Origin: Epiperipatus broadwayi
Taxonomy: Eukaryota > Onychophora > Udeonychophora > Euonychophora > Peripatidae
Direction: 5' to 3'
Assembly: GCA_028023455.1 (NCBI GenBank)
Contig: JAQFVV010006841.1
Location: forward strand, 60,001 to 124,000
Length of the DNA stretch: 64,000 nt
Below are positions 11,589-23,156 of the stretch, piece by piece. The notes beneath the pieces were generated by a model, which was given only the letters and a program-made list of their open reading frames with translations, made no database searches and was not told where the DNA came from. The position numbers and the translations under genes were made by a program. Numbering within the stretch: position 1 is the first letter of the stretch; each line of letters opens with the position of its first letter.

Positions 11589-11951
11589 TGGAATTATAGT
11601 TAGAGATAGTGAATGCTAACTACTCTGACGTTTATGTAAACAAAACACGCTTGATTGGCAGTCTTGGTAGGACGCCATCTGTGGACATAAATACAAGCGT
11701 TAGCAAGTTTTTTAACTTGAATTTTTGTTTATCATAAATGTACCTTTGAGGTCTTTCTTGCAATGATATAGATTGCAGAGGCTTCTACTATGTGGTGATG
11801 CTGAACTGAGATCAGACCCATGTAGCTATCTGGTTTGCTATGCTGAGTTTGAAGACATTACGTGTCTAAAAAATTCACGCTTGCAAGCTGAATAGAAATT
11901 GTTTCATAAATGCTCAGAGTTTGTATTCAGATCTAGTTTCTTTATTCCTGT

Positions 11952-11995
11952 CTTTCACTGACGATAGCAAATAGCTTGAAATCATGATCTGAAAG
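11952..11995 (+). ncRNA. Hammerhead ribozyme copy R7
   Basis: Identical to copy R1 in core and stems. Last copy; the unit is truncated 145 bp downstream at a microsatellite. Confidence 0.88.
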
Positions 11996-12140
11996 TGGAA
12001 TTATAGTTAGAGATAGTGAATGCTAACTACTCTGACGTTTATGTAAACAAAACACGCTTGATTGGCAGTCTTGGTAGGACGCCATCTGTGGACATAAATA
12101 CAAGCGTTAGCAAGTTTTTTAACTTGCATTTTTGTTTATC

Positions 12141-14748
12141 ATGTATATATATACACACACACAATAAAGTACTAATGCTATGTTATCAAGGTTTATTTGT
12201 GTATAATTAACATTGATATTGGGTGGTAACATTGTTAATTATATATGAATAAATCTGTTATTACTTAGTTGATAGCAGATGTGATTCAGCTGGAATATCA
12301 GCATGATAGTAGTTGAACTTGGATAATATATCTTTTATATCTGTTGTCCATATAAATATTTATTTTAATATATACATGCACATATTTATTTACATAAATC
12401 ATATGACATAATATAAAATATAAAAACAATAATTATATATTGTAACATGATAAAAATGATGACACTGGGGAAATGATCAATATAATCTGAATAAAACATA
12501 ACCCCATCATTGGTTGCCATTTTGTAATGGAATATTGATTATAATGTGGTATTAGAATATAAAAACTTTAGTATGTTTCAGAATTGAGACATTATTCATA
12601 CCAATACAGAGTGTCATTTTATAACAGCCCTAAAGTTGATTTGGCATTTTATAATTATAACAATCACCACCTGTATATGATTGCCATTGGCCAGTGTTGG
12701 GGTGCTATTTTATAACAATAATAATGAATCTGCTACTTCATTACCTCTCTACATTTGTTCACTCAGCATTAGTCATAAAATAAAAGAAATTGCCCTAATG
12801 ATTTTTAGGCAACCACTTATTACTGACACTATATAGAAATAAAAGATAATGATGAAATGCCCTTATGATTTAAATGCTATTGATAACAGAGCAAAACATG
12901 CATCAATAAATAGTAATTCTGTTATAACCTGTATAAAATTATTTAGCTCAGTTATTGGTCATGCTAGGCCATAACAATATTTTCAATACATAATTATTTA
13001 GATTGTCCATTACATTATAATAAAATACTAATGACAATCTTTATTAAAACCTAGTTTATTCAGATAGTATTTAAAATAAAAGCAAGTAAGCAAGATCATT
13101 ATTTCAGATATTACAAATCTATTCACGATCCCAGAATACACTACAATGAGCAGTGAAATCATATGTCATTTGTCCTAAATGATGACATGTACCTAAGATA
13201 TCTATTTGATTGATAATTGAATGAAACTAAATTCAATCATCAATAAATAATTAAGTTCTGACACACTTTACTAAACTAATATTGTTTATAGTAATATAAA
13301 TCTATATTAAAATTTAATAATATTCTATTTAAATAAACTAGTTTCTAAATAATTATAATAACATTTTGAGAATGTTTTCTACACCTACACAATATTTATA
13401 ATGTTTGAATAAAATAAATACTTATTCAATTTTGTATCTAATTTAATAAAATGCTAAACATAATATTAATATTTTGTTCACATTTTACATTATATCGATA
13501 TGAAACACTCTATCAGAATTCATCATCAATAAATTTATTAGATAATCTTGCATTTGGCCATACCCAATCACATTATATATAAAATATACCATAGGTTTCT
13601 ATCGGATATTTACTGACTTACAATCACAAATATGATTTATCTACTTAAATCTCTAATCAATTGATTATAAAATGGATTTTATAACAATTAAACTGTATAA
13701 GACAATTATTGGAAGTTGTCCAAGCCAAAGATAATATTAAGTTATACTAGTTAATAAATTTTATGATCCCTGCTTCAAAGAAGTTTAAAGGTAATTAAGA
13801 CAATCATTCTGACTAATGATAGAACAAAATCTATTAAGAGTTTTGTAATCGGACAAGATAAGCAAATTAATAATGCAACCCTGAACTAAAGAAATTTCTA
13901 CCAGTAATATTGACTTAGATAAGTAAACATGTATTTAAGTGTAGTAACAAATATATAATTTATATCTAATTGAGCTTATAATAATGTATATGAAAATATA
14001 CATATATCTAACTTTATTTCACTTAACCAAAATAGGTTTGATCCTGGATCAAACTTTAAGTACCAAAAATTACCTTGCACATTCAAAAAAAATAATTAGA
14101 TGGATTCACTGGACTTTAATCAGCTCTAAATTTATTGGTTAATAATTCAAAATTTATAATAGTAATAAAAAAATTGTATATAAAAGAACAATAACAAACA
14201 ATATCTGCTTTAGACTGAAATCATAGCCAGTTGAAAAGTATAATACTATGTTTCTTTAATATATAAATAATTGGTCAACTATTGTATCAGAATCAATAAT
14301 GAATAAGAATAAAATATGTATATATGAAACTCAAAAGTATGTTGCATGTCAATACACTATAGAAATGGAAGAAGTTCCAATTACCCAGACTTTAAATAGG
14401 ATATACAATGAAAAAAAAAGTGATCCAATAAAAATAGATTTTATTTATTCACTTATGTAATTTCTCAATAATTAAACTAATAATAAAATCCTTTGTATTA
14501 AACCCAACTAAATGAATATTCCTGAGTTAAATCTGGAATATATATATATAAAATTTAAACACTTGAAAGCATTGGGTCGTAAATTAACCTATATCATCAA
14601 TAAGAATTTAAATAATAACAAAAATAAATCTTTCAGAGCCTTTTTTGCATGAATTCTATAATAACCTGTATATATCATTTAATCCTAGGTTTTAAAATAA
14701 AATATTAACAAAAAACATAAACACTCTTTTTCTTATATATATATATAT
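12141..14748. other. AT-rich DNA without recognisable gene
   Basis: Begins with a short (TA)n(CA)n tract (12141-12163). The remainder is AT-rich sequence with stops in all frames; I see no element ends or RNA genes. Confidence 0.5.
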
Positions 14749-14896
14749 AATTATAATTGAAATAATATTTTTAAACGGTTTATAAACAATTCAAACAATT
14801 TTTAAATCCGCAGAAGTACTTTCGGTTACTTCTGCGGATTTAAAGATTGTTTGAATTGTTTATAAACCGTTTAAAAATATTATTTCAATTATAATT
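14749..14896. repeat. Near-perfect foldback (70-bp arms, 8-nt loop)
   Basis: Arms 14749-14818 and 14827-14896 match at 69 of 70 positions around the loop CTTTCGGT. The central part (CCGCAGAAGTA) is much less AT-rich than the surroundings. Flanks are (TA)n, so a target duplication cannot be judged. A foldback MITE, or an inverted dimer of an element end, fits best. Confidence 0.85.
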
Positions 14897-15663
14897 ACAA
14901 TATTATTTTTAATTAACAGATATTTTTATTTATTTTACATATATATATATATATTGTACCGAGATACATCAGGAAGGAGTGTGCTTTCTTCGGAGTTACA
15001 CATAATTTTGGAAAAAATATAAATTGATAAAAGATTTGTTTAAATATTTAATAAAAATAAAAGGTCTTGTAGGGTGAAATAAGAATAAAAAGAATTTTTT
15101 TTCTCATAGAAGGGTTTATCGGTAAAAGCATAAATTAGACAGTTTTATAAGATATAATTTTTGAATCACATTTAAATAAAACCTAAAGAATTAAAACTTG
15201 ATTTAACTAAAATTTGATTTAATTGAAATTTGATTTAAGATTGCTTTTTAAAAAAGAAAAAAAAAGCAAGGTGGAGTTCGTTTTGTCTTATAATAAGAAA
15301 AAATATATATATATAACCAAAGGAATGTAGTGAACAATGGGAGCTAATGACAAACATGAGAAATTTCCATTAAACGGCTAGTTAGTGAAATAACTCTAAC
15401 AAAGAAATTGAAATTTGCAATCATCTAAAGAATGACCAATGAAACTGTGTAGAGAGTCGAAAGAAAAGAAATAATTGTCCAATAGCAGAAATTCAGAATG
15501 TAGATTGAATCCATAAGATAAGGACCGTAAAATATAAAAGGGACGAATTTTCTATTGTATTATTAGATTATTGAATTATTAGATTGAATTTGATATTGTG
15601 ATTAAAATTTGATTCTGATTTATTCTTAATTTCATAGTCATATTAATATACGTCTAAAGTTAA
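14897..15663. other. AT-rich stretch with LTR-like hints only
   Basis: Contains TATAAAAGGGACGA near 15,535 and AATAAAACATAATG near 15,664, which resemble a TATA box and a polyadenylation signal. No paired long terminal repeat or primer-binding site was found, so I do not call an LTR. Confidence 0.3.
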
Positions 15664-15915
15664 ATAAAACATAATGCTGCATTGTTAAACCCATCGTGTG
15701 AACAGCCGGCCGAATCCTTCCATGCAATACCAACAGCAGTCAGTTCGAATGTCGATTATGTTCGTGTAAAACAAGAAGGAAATGGAGTGTCCACGGTGAA
15801 GCCCACAGGATCCCAACGACATCGGGAAAAGAATCGCAAAGAGTTAGCGCTAACTGACTGAAGGAAATACTATCAGAAGCTGCGCTCGAAACTATGCATA
15901 AAGGAGAAAGCTAGG
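15664..15915 (+). pseudogene. Exon-like coding relic with one in-frame stop and a splice-donor-like end
   Basis: A plus-strand frame has markedly lower AT content than its flanks. It reads ...IPTAVSSNVDYVRVKQEG...RHREKNRKELALTD, a TGA at 15859-15861, then RKYYQKLRSKLCIKEKAR. It ends at AG|GTAATA (15914/15915), a plausible splice donor. The basic RKYYQKLRSK stretch resembles repeated RKYR.KLK segments seen in proteins of some eukaryotic transposable elements, but I do not recognise the family. No start Met is present, so this would be an internal exon, a retrogene piece or a transposon relic. Confidence 0.35.
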
Positions 15916-16287
15916 TAATATTTATTTCATTTTTAATTCACTAATTAAAAGCCATAATAATATATGGAATAATAAACTTTGAACTTTATATTACGAACAA
16001 TAATTACTAATTGTCTTTAACTCCATTATCCAGAGATTTTATTGTGATTTCAAATATAATTGTGTGCGTATAATTATTTTCTAAATGTGTGTATAATATG
16101 ATATTTTGGTTGTATTAAATATTATCTAAACTTGAACAAAAGTGTAATTAATTATATTATAAGACCAAACTAAGTGAAATAGCGTAAATGGAGACTTAAT
16201 GGGTTAGTGATTACTTAAATTAAATTTGAATTAAAAAAAAAAAGAAAGCGAGAAAATTAGCGCAGAGAAAGATTCATAAATTGATTT

Positions 16288-16585
16288 TTAGGTAGACAGA
16301 GTATATATTTTATTTATTGTTGTAGCTGAGCTAGCGGGAGCGGGTACTAGATCGTATTGGTCAAGCAGACTTGTCGACAAAGGTCGGCTGGCGCCCAATG
16401 GATTTTTTCCTTTAAATAAATAAAAAGTTTGATTGGCTAATGTGTAATCTAGTAAACGAGTATTAATGTTATTGGCAAATGTTTGCAAATAATATTGATC
16501 ACTCTACCCAAGGTACCAACAGCCCCGTGATAGGATTTTGTGTAAGAGGGAGGTACAAAGTTCTGATCGAGTCGTTATTATAAAC
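16288..16585 (-). pseudogene. Unrecognised lower-AT coding-like island
   Basis: The minus-strand frame ending at 16288 encodes ...LQTFANNINTRLLDYTLAN...PLGASRPLSTSLLDQYDLVPAPASS.... Upstream (16,490-16,560), a different frame gives VPPSYTKSYHGAVGTLGRVI, which suggests one coding sequence broken by a frameshift near 16,500. Base composition is far less AT-rich than the neighbourhood. I do not recognise the protein; a decayed transposon or a processed gene fragment are both possible. Confidence 0.3.
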
Positions 16586-16589
16586 ATTA

Positions 16590-18137
16590 AATATTTTATT
16601 GATTTTATATAAATGATGTTTATAAAAAATTACAAGACGACGCAAAAGAGGCTAGGTATAATATATATATATATACACACACAGTGATATACCATTTAAG
16701 TGAAAAGTCTATCCATTTTTACCCAGTAGTCCATCATGACTCCTGTTTCTTTGTTTCTGATCCCTGTGCATAGATATGATTTTTCTTTCAAATAGAGAAG
16801 ACAAGCATGAATGGTAGCTATTGCAGATTTGAATTCAATTACTTTCATGTTTAAATTTCAATATTTTATTTTAAGCATATAAATTTAAAACAACAGGTAT
16901 TTAGTTGATGCAAACTCATACATCACCACTGAATTTATTTTTTCTTTTTCATTGGTAATAAAGTATAAAGATTTTTTTTTCATTGACAAAATTCAGTTAT
17001 ATCCAAGTGAATAATAAATGCTAGCTTTTTCTTTTCAAATTAAGAAAGTGAAATTTAAATTGCTTAATATCACACATAAGTTGAGTTAATTGATCTTGTG
17101 AAATTCATTGATCTGAAATATGATATCCATATACACATCATTGGGGTTGTATTCATCATGAATAAATAGATGAAATCCTAGCTTTTAACAACAGAATATT
17201 TTTTATAGCTGATTTGCAATACAACCATATTCCTGGAATTTCATCAATGAGCTGCCCCAATAAAATGGGAAGATGATTGGATTTATCCTCCCATGATTTG
17301 AGAAATTAATCACTTAAAAAAATGTAAAATTTTAATAAGTTTTTAAAGATGAATGTAAACATGTCCATTCTAGGTAACAAAATTACAAAAAATCAAGTTG
17401 TAGCATTTCAGTTCTATTTGTAACATACTGTTGCTGACATTAATGTTGTCAGGACAACTGTTGAATATCACTCAAATATCACTCAGTGATATAAGAAAAT
17501 TGTTTAAGAAAATTTGCCTCCAATTAATAAGTGGAATGAAGATTTTGAAATAATTGGATACAGTGAAAATAAAATATTGTTTTACAAGTTCAATATTATT
17601 TTTCATTTTTTAACCAAAAATAAAGAATTCATATTACATTTTCAATACCTTTTTAATATATATATATTACATATGTCTTTAATATTTCCTAATAAACTGA
17701 TTTATAAACAAACATATATAAGACATAAAACATTTAATTTTATAATAGGTAAGTTGCTATGGAGATTGTAATAACAGATATTGAAATATGTAATACTCAA
17801 TAATAATATTGATTTTATTCAAATGATCTTTTTATGATTCACTTAATTATTTTCTCAAATCTATTTATTTATTCACTTGTTTATATTTTTTCTGAAATTG
17901 ACGACAGATTTATGATTTGATGCTATAAGTAATAGTAAATAATAATATTTTAAAATATTAGGTTGCCATGGCTATCTAGTTAACATTAATATTTCAAGAT
18001 CTCCATTATTCATATATCAAGTGAAATGAAAATTAAACAAGATCAACAAACTTCTTTATTTTCATTTTTAAATACTGTGACTTACAGTATTAATCTGGAC
18101 ACTTACAACATATATAATAATAATACATAGAAGTTAT
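16590..18137. other. AT-rich DNA without recognisable gene
   Basis: Only (TA)n and poly-T tracts are seen; the short frames have no recognisable domain. Confidence 0.5.
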
Positions 18138-18429
18138 TTTCAGCAAATATTAATTTTTGCCCATTTCATCGTGTTGGAATTGTTTTACAATTTCAATCTA
18201 CATTGCATACATAGTGACATCTGTTTTTTTTTTATTTATATAAAATTAACTAGAATCTATTATATCAATAATATAATATGTACAAAGAAAAGAAAAAAAA
18301 TCCTCTGTATAAATTTATATTATATAATTTTCCATTCATTTATCATTAATCATTTATTAATTAAATTAATTGATGTTTTATACAGTTATATTTGTTATAA
18401 TTAATGTAATTGGCTTCATATATATTCCT

Positions 18430-18640
18430 TCTATTAGGTTCTTTAATATAGTTTTAAGGTTTTATATTTTTGCACAATTTATTTTATGTCCATAGTAAAC
18501 TGTACTGCAATTTTCACAAGTAATTTTATATATAATTACATTGTTTACATTTCATATCATCTCTTATTTTATAATTGCCTATTAATTTGTCAAGATTTTT
18601 ACTATTTGATCAACCTATGTTAATGTTTTTATTTATATAA
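18430..18640 (-). pseudogene. PLE GIY-YIG fragment, minus-strand arm
   Basis: Read on the minus strand this gives KIRDDMKCKQCNYIYKITC then ENCSTVYYGHK, the Cys-rich lead-in and GIY core of a PLE endonuclease. Internal deletions join it directly to sequence that lies further downstream in the plus-strand arm. It is inverted relative to 18,690-19,250. Confidence 0.6.
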
Positions 18641-18689
18641 TTATTTTAATAATGTATGATAAATTTTATTGAATTATAAACAAATTATG

Positions 18690-19250
18690 GATATTATCTT
18701 AAAAATATTGAAAATATACTTGTTAATTATAAACCACCTAACTTAAATATTATTAATAGTTCTATTATAAATAATAATAGCAGCTTTAAGAATAATAAAA
18801 AATTGATAAAACTTTTATATGTCCCTAAAATTTATCATACATTACTAAAAAATAAATAAAAATACATATAGATAAAAGCATTATTGTAGGATGGTCAAAT
18901 ATTAAAAATCTTGATAAATTAATAGATAATTATAAAATAAGAGATGATATGAAATATAAAAAGGAATTATATATAAAATTACTTGTGAAAATTGCAGTAT
19001 AATTAACTATGGACATATAAGGCAACAATTAGACGAGAGAACAAAAAAAAAAAATAATGCAATTAATAGAAAAGATGATAAATTTATCTTATATATTCAT
19101 TATTTAAAATATGGACATAAAATAGGTTATGTAAAAAATATAAAATCTTTAAACTATATTAAAGAACCTAACAGAAGGAAGATACATGTAACCAATTTTA
19201 TTAATTATAACAAACATAATTGTATAAAATATTTAATTTAAATAATAATT
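18690..19250 (+). pseudogene. PLE GIY-YIG fragment, plus-strand arm
   Basis: Broken frames read YKPPNLNIINSS..., KLLYVPKIYHTLLKNK, then KIRDDMKYKKELY and ITCENCSIINYGHIRQQLDE, followed by NAINRKDDKFILYIHYLKYG and HKIGYVKNIKSLNYIKEPNR, ending RKIHVTNFINYNKHNC. The order (linker Cys box, GIY-YIG core, Arg/His helix, Asn-rich end) is that of a PLE endonuclease. Several stops and a frameshift near 18,965 make it non-functional. Confidence 0.7.
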
Positions 19251-19289
19251 GACTAATGATAAATGAATAAAAAATTATATAGTATACAT

Positions 19290-19880
19290 TTATATAGGGT
19301 TTTTTTTCTTTCTCTTATTTGTACATATTGTATTGTTATAATAGATTCTAATTAATTTTATATTAAAAAGATAGATGTCACTATGTATGCAATATAAATT
19401 GAAGTTGTAAAATAGTTCCCACACATGGAAGGAGACATTTATACAGGTTTTTTTTCTTTGCACATACTGTATTATTGCAATAATAGATTCTTGTTAATTT
19501 TATATATAAAAAAATAGATGTCACTACGTATACAATATAGACTGAAATTGGAAAATAGTTCCAACATATGGAAGGATACATTTATACTGAGTTTTTTCTT
19601 TTACCTTGCACATATTGTATTATTGTAATAATAAAGATTTTAATTAATTTTATATAAAAACGATAAATGTCACTATATGTGCAATATAGAATGAAATTAT
19701 AAAATAGTTCCAACACATGGAATGATACATTTATGCAGGTTTTTTAAATTTTTCCTTGCACATATTATATTATTGTAATAATAGATTCTAGTTAATTTTT
19801 ATATAAAAAAGATAGATGCCACTATATATGCAATGTAGATTGAAACTGTAAAACAATTCCAATGTAATGAAATGGGCAAA
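19290..19880. repeat. Tandem repeat, ~140-150 bp period, about four copies
   Basis: The anchor GYACATAYTGTATT recurs near 19320, 19460, 19608 and 19758 (spacing 140, 148 and 150). Each unit contains a poly-T run and ATAGATGTCACTA. An inverted single copy lies at about 18,165-18,330, so these are probably the terminal repeats of the PLE between them. Confidence 0.8.
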
Positions 19881-19925
19881 AATTAATATTTGCTGAAAAG
19901 AGCTTTTATATATTATTGTTAGTAT

Positions 19926-19995
19926 TATATATATATATATATATATATATACAATTATTGCTGTTATATAAATATATATATATATATATATATAC
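19926..19995. repeat. (TA)n microsatellite pair
   Basis: Two (TA)n blocks separated by ACAATTATTGCTGTTATATA, which itself recurs directly after the second block. Confidence 0.95.
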
Positions 19996-20479
19996 AATTA
20001 TTGCTGTTATATAAAGATATTTTATGTTATATTATATGACTTATTTAAAAATATGAAAATGCAGCATAAGGAATTAAACTTCTTTCCATTTTTGATGATA
20101 TATATGTAAAAACAATTACATACACAGATTTCCCATTAGTTGTTCTTTTTTTTTAAAAAAAGTAATGTTAATGTAATAATTTTAGCTTCTGGAAAATAAT
20201 TTTTGAATTAATTCATTTGGAGTCGTAAATAAAAACTATACAGAATTTTTTTATCATATCAGAATTATTAATTTTTTGTGTACATTCACATCACATAATT
20301 TTTTTATCATTTATTTTATTTTTGTCATTAAAAAAAAATCTTTAAAAAATATTACTTAAAAAAAAATTGTAAAAATAAACACCAAACCAAAATGGAGACT
20401 GTTTTGGAAAACTGAATAATTTATTTTAAAAATATCACATACATGCATAGTTTATACAGATTTCCCCTTCAGTTTAAAT

Positions 20480-20705
20480 ATATAAAATATATAGGTAGTT
20501 ACAGATTATTCAGCCGATGACATATTATACTTACCAATTTCCCTTCTGGTAGACATTGCCAATTTTTGCATGACAACATTGTCATGTCAACCAAGACACT
20601 GACATGATTAAAAAGCAGAGAGAGCCTTGGGAAATTTTGTCATTTGTCTGTCTTTTGCTACTAGTCCACCACAATGGATGCTATTTGTAAGTAATTTTCA
20701 TTTTT
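20480..20705. other. Lower-AT island with start codon plus splice-donor-like site
   Basis: Composition is less AT-biased than the flanks. On the plus strand CCACCACAATGGATGCTATTTGTAAGT has a good start context followed at once by a consensus donor. On the minus strand a donor-like GGTAAGTATAAT follows ...TACCAGAAGGGAAATT. No protein can be assigned from so short a piece. It might be a short 5' exon, a promoter region or an unknown repeat. Confidence 0.25.
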
Positions 20706-20793
20706 GTTTTTAATAAATAATGCCATTTTGATGTATATTATTTTGTAAATTATTCTGCAATTATAAAAATTACAATTAATTAATTTTATTTTT

Positions 20794-21130
20794 AATTTCT
20801 GAATTATATCATACAGAAAATTATTTTTCATAAATTCATTGGCAATTATAAAAATTACAGCTATGAGAGTAATACAATGTCTGATATAGGTGTATGCTGA
20901 GCCTTTGGCTCGTCAAAAACATCGGAGACCACCCCCCGCCAATTCCAGCACTACATGCTGTATTTTATAATTGAGCATAATATAGGGTGGTTTCATAAAT
21001 TATAATATAGTTTTTTTTAGACTAGAACCTGTTTAATTTCTGAATTATATCATACAGAAATTTTTTTTTTTGTAAATTCATCGGCAATTATAAAAATTAC
21101 AGCTATAAGAGTAATACAATGTCTGATATA
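20794..21130. repeat. Direct duplication of a ~95-bp segment
   Basis: AATTTCTGAATTATATCATA at 20794 continues to GTCTGATATA at 20888, and the same segment recurs at 21035-21130 (period 241 bp). Between the copies is a short lower-AT insert (CTGAGCCTTTGGCTCGTCAA near 20,897). Confidence 0.85.
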
Positions 21131-21383
21131 ATTTTTTCATACAAGTACATTTTTTTTAATTTTTTTTTTGTTAGACCATTTTAATTAAAATGCCAGATTC
21201 ACATTAAATCAGGAAAAGTGTTTTTTATTTGTATATTTATTTTAAATTAAAAAAAAAAATGTACATATTTCTGCAATTATAGAATTACTATAATAATTAT
21301 ACAATTATTATTATATTAATTACTTTTAATTTCTAAATTATTTTGACGCATGCATGTACATTTTTTTTATTTTTATTTTTTTT

Positions 21384-21586
21384 TAGTATTTGCCAACCAA
21401 TGACATATTGCCCTGAAGCCATATCAGTCTGATGTTGCAATCTTTAACATGCCGGGTCCACGTGATCTGCAGACAAATTTTAGCTATTGCTTTTGTCTGT
21501 AAATCACTTGGAGACGTTATCTTAAAGATCACAAGGTCAGACTGATATGGCTTCAGGGCAATACATCATTGGTTGGAAAATACTGA
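21384..21586. mobile_element. Long imperfect hairpin/foldback element
   Basis: The ends TAGTATTTGCCAACCAATGA and TCATTGGTTGGAAAATACTG are complementary. Pairing continues inward through GCCCTGAAGCCATATCAGTC and, less perfectly, to a loop near 21,480-21,490, so arms are about 90 bp. The non-AT composition of the arms sets it apart from surrounding DNA. A MITE-like foldback is most likely; a transcribed hairpin is an alternative. Confidence 0.7.
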
Positions 21587-21589
21587 AGA

Positions 21590-23156
21590 ACCAATATATA
21601 TATATAAACTTACCATAAATTAATTTATATTTATTGGATTGTTTGAATTTTTTTAAAGTTAGTTTTTAAATGTGTTTATATATTAATTTATTTATACTAC
21701 TAAAAATGTATTATGTTTCTTAATTTGTTTGTATTCAAAATTCATTTTTAAAAATGTTATTTAAATAAATATTACCGGTGCTAAAATAATGAAATCTGAA
21801 TAAACAAAAAAATTGAAGAGAACTTTCTTGTATTTTTATTTATTTATTTTTTATATAGAAGTTTCTGAATTTTAGAATCTTGATTCACAGTATTATACTT
21901 TTATTTTAAAAACATACTAAAATGTTCTAATTGCTAACTTTATTCCTGTTTTTTTTCCCAGAAATATGGTTAGTAATTGATTCACAGCTGTATAATATTA
22001 CAGAATATTGTGATGTCCTGTTGTCCTTTGGCTTTAAATTATTTAACTAATCATTAACACTATTTATTAGTTTTTTTGTTCATTTGACAGTATTGTCAGC
22101 ATTGTAAACAAATTTTTTACAAACAAGTTAACAGTCAGTCTAATTATTAAGATACATTTTAAACAAACAACCAAATAGCCAGCTTACAATATTGCTTATT
22201 GGATATTTCTTGTTTTCTCCACATGAGAGTGTTTGCTTTGAAGCATAGTCATTCTTTTGTTATATTTTAAAAATGAAAACATGTAGTTTGTTCACATATT
22301 TGGAATTATTTTTTACAATATATTGATGAAATATTTATTTTTATTAAAAGAATAATGTGATTAAATTCAGATTCTATTTAAAATATTTATTTTTAGGAAA
22401 AGATAAATCAGGAAATGTAGGATTGCAACTTCTAATTGGCTAAAAAAGAACCCTTTTATATTTACTGCAGCAAATAGCTTTTTTTATCATTTTAAAAAAA
22501 TTATAAATAATATTTTAAATAGAATTTCATTATCTTTAATTAATAATTTGTTTAGGCTTTAGAAATTAAGTTAAAACAATGCTGATTTTTGTAGTGTGAT
22601 ATTTTTTATGAGCAATGCAATAAACCATCCAATAACAACAAAAAAAAAAACGTTATTGCTCTTTATAAATAGTACTGTGTACTTTAGTTTTATTTTTACC
22701 CTATATGTGTAAAGTTAAAATAATATTTTTAAGAACATTTGTAAGCACATATTTCTAACAAGCAATTCAAAATTTCTAAAAATATAGTAAAGAATAAAGA
22801 TTAATTTGATCAAATAAAAAGTTGTAAATTTAATCAAATCTGCTGTTAGGGATTTTCTAAAAATTTGAACAACTAAAAGGTAGAAATGTTTTTAGTTGCT
22901 GTTTACAGGGGAAAAAGCAAACTTTTAAAAAGGCAAAATGAAAAATGAATTCAGATTAGTTTAAGCATATTAATATATATATATACTTTTTGAATTGTGT
23001 GGGTTATTTTTGTTTAATTTTATTTTAAATAAGATTTATTAATTTATATCTTAAGTGTTTGTCAGTATACATGTTGAAGCATTTTTTTATTATTACATAG
23101 ATTGATACAGGTATATAATAAGCCAGTATTTCAGTTATTATAAATATTATATAAAG
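21590..23156. other. AT-rich DNA without recognisable gene
   Basis: A TTTTTTTTCCCAG acceptor-like site near 21,955 is not followed by a usable open frame. Nothing else is supported. Confidence 0.4.

Larger units (their letters stand above)
9412..12140 (+). mobile_element. Retrozyme-like tandem array, right arm (ribozymes on plus strand)
   Basis: Seven ribozymes spaced 407, 408, 407, 408, 407 and 407 bp define six complete monomers and two partial ends. Copies differ at single sites, such as GTACCTTTGAGG versus GTACCTATGAGG and GAATACTAAC versus GAATGCTAAC. The second copy carries a divergent patch near 9825-9835. The arm ends abruptly at 12140 against (TA)n(CA)n. A plus-strand transcript would self-cleave into unit-length RNAs with 2',3'-cyclic phosphate and 5'-OH ends, the substrate that RtcB-type tRNA ligase can circularise (family knowledge; not visible here). 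No protein is encoded. The similarity of the units implies recent amplification or concerted evolution. Confidence 0.88.
18138..19902. mobile_element. Composite head-to-head Penelope-like element with terminal tandem repeats
   Basis: The outer ends are inverted copies of one another: CAGCAAATATTAATTTTTGC on the left and its complement near 19,890. Inward of these are copies of a 140-150 bp unit (one on the left, about four on the right), and inside those are two opposed PLE coding fragments. PLEs are known for tandem or inverted pseudo-LTR arrangements, so I treat this as one complex insertion of about 1.76 kb. No clear flanking duplication was found. Confidence 0.6.

Noticed and set aside
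6719-12140. CRISPR-like or ordinary satellite interpretation of the array
   Set aside because: Repeat units are ~407 bp with no spacers, a dispersed copy exists at 26.3 kb, and each unit carries a hammerhead fold, so a retrozyme-like element explains it better.
7358-12210. Frames of 64-94 codons within the 407-bp units (for example TRLIGSLGRTPSVDIN)
   Set aside because: They appear because the repeat unit happens to be open locally; they are interrupted in most copies, have no common start and cross the ribozyme or the unit edges.
14806-14840. Hammerhead reading of the 14.8-kb foldback (CCGAAAGTACTTCTGCGG on the minus strand)
   Set aside because: It has GAAA and a long stem, but no CUGANGA box and no room for stem II.
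15300-16580. LTR retrotransposon
   Set aside because: TATA-like and AATAAA-like signals are present, but no paired LTRs, primer-binding site or gag/pol motifs were found.
20525-20545. U1 snRNA-like start ATACTTACC
   Set aside because: Similarity ends after nine bases; the rest does not match U1.
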